Source: Rhynchopus sp. YZ270_cl-10
Lineage: Eukaryota > Euglenozoa > Diplonemea > Diplonemida > Diplonemidae
NCBI GenBank assembly: GCA_964035575.1
Contig: OZ037853.1
Span: 590,501-654,500 of the forward strand
Length of the DNA stretch: 64,000 bases
Reading direction: 5' to 3'
The translations under genes were made by a program, and so were the position numbers. Below, piece by piece: positions 11,016-21,495 of the stretch (the first letter of the stretch is position 1; each line of letters opens with the position of its first letter). The notes below the pieces were generated by a model, which worked only from the letters and a program-made list of their open reading frames with translations, was not told the DNA's origin and did not search any database.

Positions 11016-12004
11016 CTCTCTCTCTCCCCCAAAAAAAAAACGGCAACAACACAAAAGCCCAAACATCAAAAGAACCAAAGGCATCAATGCTTTGCAAAAA
11101 AAAAGGGTACTTTTGGGCGGTTGTTGAACAAAAACAGAAGAAAATAACGCTCGTCTGCGGTGACGTAAAAGTGTTTAGAAGAGTGAAACACACTCTAGGG
11201 TGGCTACTAAAATACTACCAAGTTTTCAAAAAAAGGACGAACGACGTCTATACCTTCCGTAGTACAAAGGCTTCGGCCAATATTGAGGACAGACCTGAGT
11301 TCTCCTACCTGGTTGGATTATTCAGGCGATTGTCGAACACGACAAAAAAACCTTTTGCGGAGTTCATCCTAGGGGTGTCTACACTAATACAACCAAGTTT
11401 TCAAAAAAAAAAAAAACCATAAAAAGAACCCTTCCGTACAAAAAGGCTTTGGCCACACATTGAGCACAGCTCTTTATGCCAGGTAGGTGTAAAGTGATGG
11501 TTCGATACATTTAAAAAAAAAAAAAAACGTATTTATCAAAAAGGTGACATGAACGCACCCAAATAATATACCTCTTTTAAGGTTACCTTGTTCTTTTTCT
11601 CTTTTTTTTTTTTTAAAGTACAGTGCCCAACTGGGCGATTTATCTGTCTACGCTAATAAAAAAATGGTACCCCTGCTTTTGCCTCCCCTTTTTTGTTTTT
11701 ATGTGCGAAAAAAAATCAAATATTTCCACCCCCCCCCGCCTCAACACAACACTCCAGACATACACAAAAACAAAAAAAATCTTTTTTTTTTTTTTGGTGT
11801 TTTCCGTCTCGTTCTCACAGAGACCCATAGTACACACAACTTCTTTCATTTTTTTTCTTCTTCCTTTTTTTGAGCTTTTCCCTCCCAACCCCATTTCCCT
11901 CTCCCCTTACTTCATGCACTCACCCACTGCATATCGGTGATACGGGTATCCACCCTCCTCGGTGAATATACCGATTTTTAAAAAAAAAGAAATCATCAAC
12001 TTTT

Positions 12005-12049
12005 TTTTTTCTCCTTTTCTCCCCTCCCTCCTTTTTTGCAGCTCTTCTC
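12005..12049 (+). promoter_or_regulatory. Pyrimidine tract and AG acceptor before antiporter gene
   Basis: A dense pyrimidine run ends in TTTTTTGCAG at 12041, eight bases before the ATG at 12050. This is the pattern of a spliced-leader acceptor; a cis-intron acceptor from an unseen 5' exon is the alternative. It supports the chosen start. Confidence 0.5.
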
Positions 12050-15000
12050 ATGCGTTATGAATTTTTTTTTGCGTTTTGCGGTGTTTGTTTTGCTGATGAC
12101 AACATAACCGCGACGGTTTCTGTTGTTGTTCCTGGATGGCTTGAGGATGCAACACACTTGGAGAACATAACATCATTTGAGTCAAATTGCCCTGCGGTCG
12201 ACGAAGAGTACTCAGAAGCCGCCTTGCAAAAGATCGCGGTGCTAAGAGAAGACTACGCCACACGCAATGCACACACCGGCCATTTGAGTCTGCTCTCCCA
12301 AGACGAACACAACGAAGTGCCCTGGAACATTATCGTCATCTTCACAATTTTCGGAATCGGTGCTGTTGTTCGCCACCTCTTTGCGGAGCCGCCGTTATGT
12401 TACTTCCCTTATACAGTGGTAATGTTCAGCATCGGAATGGTATGGGGACAACTCGGGAGGGTGTTCGATTCGGAGAAATACACTCAGCTGGCGCATATGA
12501 ACCCGCATCTCATTTTGTACACATTTCTTCCGCTTCTGATCTTTGAAAGCGCGTTTGCGATGGAAATGAGCGTTTTTAAGAAGCTGATTGGGCAATGCCT
12601 GTTACTTGCAGGGCCGGGTTTGGTTATTGCGTCAGGATTGACTGCGGTTGGGGCACGCTATATGTTCGTAGAGTATAACTGGGATTGGTCCGCCGCCCTG
12701 CTATTTGGGGTAACCCTCAGCGCTACCGACCCGGTAGCGGTGGTTGCGATTTTGAAAGAGCTGGGCGTCCCAAAAGGGATTGGAACCCTCATCGAAGGGG
12801 AGAGTCTGCTTAACGACGGCACTGCGATCGTTTTTTTCGAATTTCTCCGAGAAGCGGTCAAAACCGAAAACTGCATTCCAGAATGGGAATCCTGCACCGA
12901 CCAATGCGTTTGCCCAGCCTATCATTGCCCTTTCCCGTACACCCCAGTTGAAGTGTTCAAGCAGTTTTCGTATGTCGTGGTGGGAGGGATGCTGGTAGGT
13001 CTCGTAATGGGGATCATCATGGTATACTCACTGAACAACGTCTTCAGCGATGCGTTGATAGAAATTACGGTAACCATTTGCACCTCGTATTTGACCTTTT
13101 TCATTAGTGAGGGGTGGTTTGAGGTGTCTGGGGTGCTGGCGTTGGTGGTTTTGGGGTGTTTTACTGCAAAATATCGTACCTCAATCTCTCCGGATGTGAT
13201 GCCGACGTTACATCATTTCTGGGAGATGGTTGCGTATTTGGCGAATACTCTGATCTTTACGCTTGCAGGCATGCTTGTATCCCAAAAGGCCTTCGATAAC
13301 TTCCGCGCCGTAGAGGTTATCTACCTCTCCGGGATGTACGTTCTCGTCAACCTCATCCGCGCTTTTATCCTCCTCCTCGCCACCCCATCCCTCCTCTGCT
13401 TCTCAAAAGATCTAAATTGGAGCCCCGGAAACTTTGCGTTGGTAACGTGGGGAGGGTTGAGAGGAGCCATCGGGTTAACGCTGTCATTGGTGCTAGAAAG
13501 CGATGATGGAATTATTGCGAATGTTCGCGACAAAATTATGTTTCAGGTTGCCGGCATTGTTGTTGGCACCATGGTGATTAATGGGATTACTACGCGCAAT
13601 GTTGTACGCTACTTTAAGCTGGATAAGGTAGAAGAACGCCGTAAACGCATCATGAAGGACCGTTTCGCAAAACTCCTTATCGAACAAGAACAGAACCTAC
13701 AAGATGTCGGCGCCAACCCTGCCTTCTACGATACAAACTGGGAGCGTTTACAGAAGTATACTTCGCTGACTTCAGATCTTAAAGATGATTATTCTGATTT
13801 ATATAACAAACGAAACGCATCATTCTCTATCCTCAACGACGGCAAAGCGGACGGACGTACTACATACTTCAATCTCATCACTTTAGGCATCAAAAAGCAA
13901 GAACGTAAAGGAATGCTTGGACGAAAAGGTATTCGTTTACTCCGTCTCTTAGTCGAAAGCATGCGGGATGCTCCAGAAGGTGGGTTAATGGATGCATCTG
14001 ATGTTACACCATTATGCAAAATGCCGTGGTTGTGGAGAATCATGATTGTGTTTCCTTTTTGGAGAAAGGCGATGCAGAAAAGGGCGAGGGGGCATGCGTT
14101 TGATATTAACCTGGCATGTGCAGAATGTCATTTAAATGCACGAAGAGTTTTAGAACGGCATGATGATATACACAAAGACGTTAGAGATCAGATTCGAACA
14201 CATTGCAGAAAAACTGCAGCGGATTGTATTGCAAGGTGCAATGCGATTACTCTGGAACATCAAGAAGTGAGTTGTGCTATTAAAACGAAGCATGCAGCGC
14301 GTGAGGTGCTTAACTATATGGATAATGCAATCGCCAGCATGCTTAGAGAGGGCAGGCTTGATGAGGAAGATGCAAGACTGTTACAGAGTGCGGTGGTAGC
14401 GCGGAAGGCTGATATTCAGAAGAATTTTCCGTTTGGATTGGCAGACCTTAGTAGTAAAGAGATCCTAGAAGCGTCTCAGATGTACAAAGACGCGGAAGAG
14501 GAGTGCCAGCAGAAGCTTCTGGCTGCGTTAAAGCGTGGTGCTATCTGTGTGAAGGAGTTTGGATCAGAGGGGATGCCCGTAGGGAGGGATGCGGACGGCG
14601 GCGTGCAGGCCTCGCCTCTGTTCGCAAGCGCAAGCAAGCAGGCGTCGTTGCTGTCCTCCCCTCGCTTCTCCTTCGCGCTCTCCTCCCCGAGGTCCTCCTC
14701 TTCAGTGTCGCCGTCCTTCAGCGCGACGATGTCGAAACACCTCAACGGGATCTTCATAGTCATATCAGGTTTGTGCGTTTCCCCCTTTTTTTTGACAGCA
14801 AAAATAGCAACTCTCATTTTAAAAATGGTGTTGTCAAAATTCGAACAAAATTTTTATACAATTTCCCTCCCCTCCCCCATCCAATAACCCAACATCCCAA
14901 AATTTTCACAAAACCCCCCTGTTTTTTTTTTCAAAGCACAATCTTTATTCAATCTTTGTTCTCCAATACCCCCTCTCTCTCCTTATCTGTTGCAGTTAAC

Positions 15001-17837
15001 ACCAACCTAAAATGCTTTTTTTTTTTGTGAAAAAAAGCAAAAGCCAAAGCAATACAAGAGAAACAACCATTTTGTTTTTGTTTTTTTTTTTACCACTTTT
15101 TCTATTGACCCCCTCCCTCCCCCTTCTCCTCTTAGGCATCGTTAAACTCCGTGTCGGCAAGGCTTGGTACCATCACGGGGAAGGCTACGTCATCGGCCTG
15201 CAGGACGTTCTCACCCACACCACCCGCTTCAACGACGTCACCACCGAGTCTCCCTGCCAACTCCTCTTCCTTCCGGCTGACCTTTTGGCCGACCTGAGCC
15301 GTGTCCACCCCAGCTTTACCTTAGGCCTCTATCGGCAGGCGGGGATCAATGCTGCAAAGTGTTTATTGCCTTTGTGCCGAGAGGACCAGAGAGTGACAGA
15401 CAATGCTTATGATAATGGGGTGCTGAGCAGGCAGTTCGTCGAGCAAGGTCAGGTGGAGTATCTGCAGGACCCTGAGGAGTTCCGTGGGGATGCGCAGATG
15501 CGTATGAAGTTCGACCATGCGTCGATTTATCTACTGCTTCAAGGGAGGTGCTGGGAGTATGAGATTAACGGAGTGCGTCAAGGCGAGCATCATGCCCCTG
15601 CTGTGCTGCCTAAAGTACGTTTTGCAACGTTTACAGGGCATGCGGTGTTATTTTGCATGCCGGTTACTACGACTGCGGCGCAGCGTGCGCAGCAACTATG
15701 GAGGCATCTCCGTTCTCGATCCCGTTCTGTTCAGATTTGGTCGTCACTTCGTGGGCCCCTTTATGCGCGTGTTGCTCTGCCGTTGCTGTTGCAGGCGCCG
15801 TTCCAACGAACAGATGATTATTCGCTTCTCAACGAAGGTGAACAGGAAATGTATCAGGTCCGCAGGGCGCAGAGCTTTGTGGATACGCAGCCGCGGCGGG
15901 TGGAGCGTGGGGCGAGAGGGCTGTCGCCTGGGTTCTCGCCTGCGGTGTCGCCCTCCTATGGTGAGAGCGAGGGGGGGAGGACGCAGAGGAGCGGGGTGTC
16001 GGTGTCCCCGGGGTTTCCGCAGATGGGGGAGAGGGAGGGGCGGGCGGGGCAGGTGTTGTCGCCGATGCTGTCGCCGATGTTGCAGCAGGTGGGGGGGGAT
16101 GTGGCGCTGCCGTTGAGTCCGCCTGGGGGAAGTGGGGGTGGTGTGCGGCAAGGTTCGTACCCAGGTTCAGTCCTCTCTCCTGCAAGTGCTGACGCAGACA
16201 CCCTCAAAGCCTTCACCGACATGCGCACCGAACTCCAAAAAGGCATCGAAAAAGTATCCAAAGATATGTTAGGAGGGCTCTCCTCCCTCCGGAGTGAGGT
16301 ATGTAGATTGTTTTTAAAAAAGTTTTTTTTTTCTTCTCTTTTTTGTTTTGGGATGTAAACCATAGCATCTGGATGCGCGTTCCCGTTTTTTTTTTAAAGG
16401 GCGTTTTCGGGCGCGTTTGAAAACCGGAAAAGAAAAAAATGCGCAAAAATTTTAATCTGATATTTTTTTATGAAAATGGTTTTCCCGACAGATGCTCCCA
16501 TAGAACTTCCTTCTACTAGGTACCCCCTACTTTACAACTTTGTCAAAAAAAAACACAAAAAAGCAAAAAGTACAAAACATAAACAAAAACATTTTCAACC
16601 CCCCCGCTCTCTTCAGATGTCCATCCTCAAGGAAGAGTACGGCAGTGCGAGACGACCGATGAATAATGTGAGTTTTTCGATTCCGGGGGAGGGGCACAGC
16701 CCGTCGTCACTTGGGTCCATGCGGTCGCGGTCGCAATCACCACAACGCCGTGCCGAGCCACCACCCGCACCGGCTAGCCTTGCGGAGGTCCTCTCCGAGA
16801 GTGCCGCCACATCGTCGCCGATGCTTTCCCCAGAAGTCCGCGCAGACGTTCCTCGGGCCGACCTCTCCGTCGACCAGCTAGCAGTGCAAAGGAAGTGGAC
16901 ACTGCCTCAGGGCGCCTCTCCACACAACGAACGAAACAGCATCGAATTAGAACTCAGCCAGCTTGAATGTGTGTCTGGCTATGAAGGGAGCATTGCACCG
17001 CAACCCGACCGCAAGCAAAAGAACCCTCCGGTCCGTCCAATCGCAGTGCGGCCAGGGGTGAACCAACAAGAGGAGAGGAAGGTGGAGAAGACACTCCAGC
17101 CGGCATTCGGGATGGGGTTGACCCCATCCGCGTCTTCAGCATCGGGGGAGTCGTTTCCAAGGGGTATCATAGGGGGTGGTGGTATCCCTAAGGGAAACAA
17201 TGCAATGCTTGAGAGGGAGCAGAGTATGGGGGTCCTCCCGTTAGGGGGTGACCCCCCGGTGGTGGACATCCCGAGGGAGGTTAAGGGGGAGGTGGGTGAA
17301 GGTGCAGACGCGTTGTCGGCAGTGGAGGGATTGCTTGCTGCGTCGCGGAGGGTGCAGCAGGTGATGCCTGATGTGCTTGGGGAAATGCAGGAAGCAGTGG
17401 GAAGGGTTGGGGCAGAGACGGAAGAAGCTGAAAAGAAGGAAAAAAAAGCGAAAAAAGAAAAAAAAGAGAAGAAGGAGAAAAAAGATAAAAAGGATAAAAA
17501 AGAGAAGAAGCGGCAAGATAACCTGCTTGGGGCACCTTCCGGGTATGCCGGGGATGCGGAGAAGAGTGTGCAGGAGAAGTGCGATGAGTACCTTACATCT
17601 CTTGACGGGCCTGTGGGTGAGGGTGGAGGACGTGACAGGAATGCCTCACCAGTTGCATCTGGGCGTAGTGGAAGCCAGCAGGCATCACCGTCACCCCCTA
17701 CTGTAGGTGCCGCACCGTTGATCCCGCTTGGAGGCCCCCTCACACACACCCTACAAGAGGACCATACAGCGCCAGACACAACCCCAGCACCCAATTTGCA
17801 CGGTGCCAGGAAGGTCCACGATACCCTCTTGCTGTGA
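12050..17837 (+). CDS. SOS1/NHE-type Na+/H+ antiporter with cNMP-like domain (3 exons)
   Basis: Plasma-membrane-type cation/proton antiporter (CPA1), expected to exchange Na+ for H+. Exons 12050-14768, 15136-16298 and 16617-17837 join in phase at GT-AG borders to give 1,700 aa. The start MRYEFFFAFCGVCFA looks like a signal peptide, followed by two NIT glycosylation sites. Residues about 90-515 are a multi-helix exchanger domain with SATDPVAV (D227), EGESLLNDGTA (N255, D256) and WGGLRGAIG (R471), all family hallmarks. A cytosolic helical region (about 520-900) resembles plant SOS1, with AFDI, IKTKHAAREVLN and EGRLDEED blocks. A cyclic-nucleotide-binding-like fold follows (about 900-1040; SGIVKLRVG spans intron 1). 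The remaining tail is low-complexity (S/P/G-rich) with a Lys/Glu block at about 1560-1594. Longer than typical SOS1 (about 1,150 aa). Exchanger assignment is firm; ligand binding by the cNMP-like domain is unproven. Confidence 0.93.
14769..15135 (+). other. Antiporter intron 1
   Basis: Donor TCAG|GTTTGTG, acceptor CTCTTAG|GCATC after a long pyrimidine run. Phase 1: the split Gly codon restores ISGIVKLRVG. An inner TTGCAG at 14997 is an unlikely alternative acceptor because the 15135 site continues the domain without a break. Confidence 0.85.
16299..16616 (+). other. Antiporter intron 2
   Basis: Donor GTGAG|GTATGT, acceptor CTCTTCAG|ATGTCC, phase 0. Joins SLRSE to MSILKEEY. AT-rich with T- and A-runs, unlike the GC-rich exons. 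Confidence 0.8.
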
Positions 17838-18839
17838 GCGTCTCCATGGTAAAGGTGCGTCACATGGATTGATTTTTTTTTTTGGCATGTTAAATTAGAT
17901 GGCAATTCTTGAGAATATGGCCACATCCTTTTGGTATGTAGAAGCCAAATGTAGGGGTGGTTACGAAGAGGTGTGTGTGCGAGTGCTTTTTTTGCGGGGG
18001 TGTGAGGTGTCCATCCCCGGGGTAGGGTGGGGGTGGGGGGTAGGGGGAAGGGAAGGGAACCAGTAGAGATATTTCTTTTTTTTTTTTTTTGTACCCGTGC
18101 ATGGGCCGGGTCGTCAGGTTTGTGTATTTTTGTTTTTGTTTTGTTCCAACAAAGTTATTGCTCCCTATCGTTGGCTGTGCTAGCCTTTTCCTCTGGTTAG
18201 CGTGTGTGTGTGTGTGTGTGTTTCTTTTTTGTGGGATGTGAGGTGTCCATCTCTACTTACTTTGTCTTTTGTTGTAAACGGTGCGTGATTGCGTGCCCTT
18301 GTCCCAGTCATATTTTCTCCCCCCCTTCCCCCCCTTTCCCCCAAGCGTTATTATTTCTTTCTTTTCTTTTTTTTTTTTTTGACCTCAGGTGCGGAACTCA
18401 GGGTATGGGTAGCTCCTACTTACACTGTACCCATTTTTGTGATTCGTGTTGTTTGAAACCAACTCTGGGTAATTGCTTGCATGGGAAATTGCCTTATGAG
18501 TGGGGGAAACCTTTTTTTCTCTTTTTCTTTTTCCCCTCTTTTTTTTTGTTTTTGCATGAGCACGACCGAGCTGCGTTTTTAGCACCTTCCAACTATTTTT
18601 TTTTCTTTCTTTTCCTCCCCCTCTCTTGTTCTATTGAAGACTGTGTGAGTCCTCTTATTGCTCATACAGGCAGCATTCACTACGCGAAGATCAATCAGGG
18701 CAGCCCTCGCAGGCGTGCCGAAGTGTCCCCCGCCAGAGGTGTGTGTGTGAGTCACGCTTGGTGTGGGGGTTTTAGTTAATGTTCGTCATTGCAAATATTG
18801 TATTTCCACACAGTGTGTGTGTGTGTGTGTGTGTGTGAC

Positions 18840-18965
18840 CACCTCCGTTTCCCAGGGTTAGCCATCCCAGTACTTTTTACCCAGGCCAAGACCTTCACAG
18901 GGTTCCTGGAGGAAGCGCTACAAAAAGGGACCCCCCGGATGCAATTTAACGTCCATCCCAGGACT
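18840..18965 (+). repeat. Dispersed repeat, partner at 29905-30030
   Basis: The sequence from TTCCCAGGGTTAGCCATCCC through a CACAGGGTTCCTGGAGGA segment to GGATGCA recurs at 29905-30030 with moderate divergence, same strand. Both lie in intergenic DNA upstream of genes. No protein is supported. Confidence 0.6.
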
Positions 18966-19129
18966 TTTCCGTGGAAACGGTTGTGTTTTGTGGGAGTGGT
19001 GTCAGTCAAGACGTCACTTGGTCAAAACCCATGTAAGGGTAAAGAGGCCAAGGTAAATCCCACAACCCAGATTTTCTCTCTCCTGATCATGAAAATGCCC
19101 GAAACCACCGGTATTTGCATTTTCGGAAT

Positions 19130-19195
19130 CCGTCCGTTGTGTGGTGGGGTCAATTTGCCGAAATGGGCAAGTTCTTGGTCAGTGTCTGAGCAAAA
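19130..19195 (+). repeat. Dispersed repeat family (GTGGGGTCAATTTGCCGAAA)
   Basis: GTGGTGGGGTCAATTTGCCG followed by AAATGGNCAAGTTCTTG recurs inverted inside mARC-like copy 1 intron 1 (about 22425-22500). Related forms (GGGGTCATTTCGAGAAAATG) occur at 33550-33590, inverted at 34830-34870 and 35245-35290, and at 59400-59445. Most copies lie in introns or transposons, so this is a mobile-element core or end. Confidence 0.6.
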
Positions 19196-19758
19196 AAAAA
19201 ATCGTAAAAATTGGCCGGCCCGGGCCCCGACTTAGGGGGATACCTGTGGAGGGTGCCCAAACAAAAAAAAAATTTCTGGATAACATGGCGTGCTCAAAAA
19301 AGGGGTGGGTTTGAGTGACATATTGACCAGAAAGTTATACCACGGCTTCCCCTATCCGATTTCAGTACAGGAGATGGGTGTGCGCTGTGAGGTGCATGCA
19401 TCCTGCAGCTTTTCTTTTCTACACGGGTGGACTTCTTCTGGCAAAGGGCAACTTCCAAAGAGGTCGAACAAGAGGGGAGGGAGCCAACCCCTAGCGGGAG
19501 TTCATACGTCTCCTTTTCGGAACCCCCGGAATTAAGTTGCATGTTTCCCATGGATGGGATGCAGAAGGAGTCCACCGTGTTCTCTCGTCCCTCCCCCCCC
19601 CCCCCTCCCACAAGTTTCATTTCTCCCCCAGTTTTAGTTTTTGCCGCGCTACATTGCGTCGATAACTCAAAATAACCTCACCGTTTTTTTGATTTTTGTC
19701 TGTTTCACATTTTATAATTTCTATACTCCGTTCTCGATATCACTTGAACACGTGGATG

Positions 19759-19894
19759 CACGATGGTGGAGTAAACGTAAGTAAATGACTTGCCTCGGGT
19801 TTAGTTCTTCACCATTGGCTTACCGTTGAAAGCCTACGGTGAAGACGTGCTACAAAGTACAGCTACAGGCCACGTCATCCACTTCACCGTCGTG
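19759..19894. mobile_element. CACGACGGTGAAGTA-family MITE, copy 2
   Basis: Left end CACGATGGTGGAGTAA (diverged), right end CACTTCACCGTCGTG. Flanked by TG on both sides (19757-19758, 19895-19896). 136 bp, non-coding. Confidence 0.68.
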
Positions 19895-21313
19895 TGGGAT
19901 GGAACCTCGGGAGTACCTATCAGCCTACGAATCGCATAGGCAAATGAGACCCCATTTCCTCTTTCCCCCACCTCCGTCCGCCACAGAAGCCAAGTGTGAC
20001 TTTCGAAATGGACGTAGAACTGCATGTTTGGGGTACCCAAGTGTAAAAGGTACATTGCCATGACAGCACTTTTTATGTCAAAGTCAAAAGTTTCGGATTT
20101 AGCTGTAGCGCCAAGTGCTCTTCATTATTTCTCAAAAATTCTGTTAGGAAACTTGAATTTCCTTGCAAAGACCAAACAAAAAAACACAGTGGAGATTGCA
20201 CAAACTGTGGCAGCACAACCGAGGCAACTACACTATACTCCACCAATTTATCAAAAAAAATTTTTTTTACCGAAACCAAAAAATTTGGTCATTCATTGCA
20301 AATGCCCCCCAACCACATTCTGCAATTGGCGATTTAAATCATTTTTTTTTTTCCTTCTCATTTCCTGGGATTTTGAAAAAGTCCATTTGTTTTACCCACA
20401 TCCATCCGTTCGAGTATTTTTTTCCCCCCCTTTTTTTGGAAAAGGGAAATAGAAACGACTGACGGTGCGCACCCACTAGCTATGTTTCCCCCCCCTTTTT
20501 TTTTTCTTCGCAGACCACAACCACCTGCTACAGTGGAGAAAGAAGAAAAAAGAAAAAACAAAAAACAAAACAGCTTGCGGAGCCACAAAGGGGGAAAAAA
20601 AACCCCCATTTTTTTACTCTTTTGTTTTATTATTTACATCGTATCCTGATGTCAAGTTTCTATTTTGCTTCTCCCACTTCTCATTATCGTCGATGCACTT
20701 TCTCAATTTTTTTTTTGTTTTGTTTTATGATACACATTGTCAACTACCCACGTTTCTTTCCTCTCTAACAATGTGCAGGCAACAAAAAGAAAAAAAAAAA
20801 ACTTTTGGAAAGTGGAGATTGCACAAACTGTGGCAACACAAATCCGAGGCAACTACAGTACTCCAATAATTTTTCAAAAATAAATAGGAACGTGGTATAT
20901 AAAAGTTGAACCGAACGAGCCGAATGAAAATATTATTTGCAGTCGAAAGCATGTGGAACTCTCCACCAAAACAAAGCAAACGAACAAAAAAAACAAAAAA
21001 AAAAAAAAACGGGAAAATATAGTAGAAGCACATCCTCGGGGTATCTTCACTAATACAAACCAAGTTTTCAAAAAAAAAGGTTATGTTTGTACACAACAAA
21101 ATCCTGCTGCACTGTTCGAACACTTTATCCAAGAAAAAAAAAACAAGGTGTCGGTAGGTCCATCCCACAATCTTTTTTTTTCTCTCCCCACCACTTTTAC
21201 TTTTACATTTTTTTAGTCAGCCCATTGCCTCGCTGCTGTAGCGAGGGTCTATGCTACACAATTAGGGAAAAGGTGTACTGGCTGTGCCATACCTTTTTAT
21301 TTTTCAAATTTTG

Positions 21314-21347
<34 letters not shown>

Positions 21348-21439
21348 ACTGCACTATCTAGCGATAGTAGTTCTATAATCGAGCAAAAAAAAAATTCTTC
21401 AATTTTTTCCCCCTCCCTGCAAACCCCCTTCTCCCCCAC

Positions 21440-21495
21440 TCCCTACTCCACAGGATTATACACTTCTTCCTTCTCTCCTCCCTTCCCCTCTCAAC
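21440..21495 (+). promoter_or_regulatory. Duplicated leader of mARC-like copy 1
   Basis: CCCTACTCCACAGGATTATA and a following pyrimidine run lead to TCTCAACATG. The same block stands at 25003-25045 before copy 2, where about 60 bp is inserted between it and the ATG. CTCCACAG is a plausible trans-splice acceptor. The duplication therefore carried the leader with it. Confidence 0.5.

Larger units (their letters stand above)
1..12040. other. AT-rich, gene-free repeat compartment
   Basis: No reading frame here looks like a protein: the open frames run through poly-A/poly-T tracts, microsatellites and inverted repeats. The stretch holds long homopolymers (for example 2418-2453, 8454-8492, 6877-6894), a CT microsatellite near 6353-6380, miniature inverted-repeat elements, and short dispersed families that recur elsewhere in the window. 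These are listed separately. It lies upstream of the antiporter gene and could carry its distant regulatory DNA, but nothing shows that directly. Confidence 0.7.
17838..21435. other. Intergenic repeats between antiporter and mARC-like gene
   Basis: No convincing gene. Contains a G-rich block (18018-18058), TG microsatellites (18201-18221, 18811-18836), several dispersed repeats, a CACGACGG-type MITE (19759-19894) and a 28-bp or longer A-run (21315-21345). One short open segment, 18672-18734, is bordered by ACAG and GTGTGTG like an exon, but cannot be attached to any gene. Confidence 0.6.

Noticed and set aside
18201-18836. Telomeric or centromeric repeats (TG-rich tracts)
   Set aside because: Simple TG microsatellites of about 20 bp only; no TTAGGG-type array anywhere in the window.
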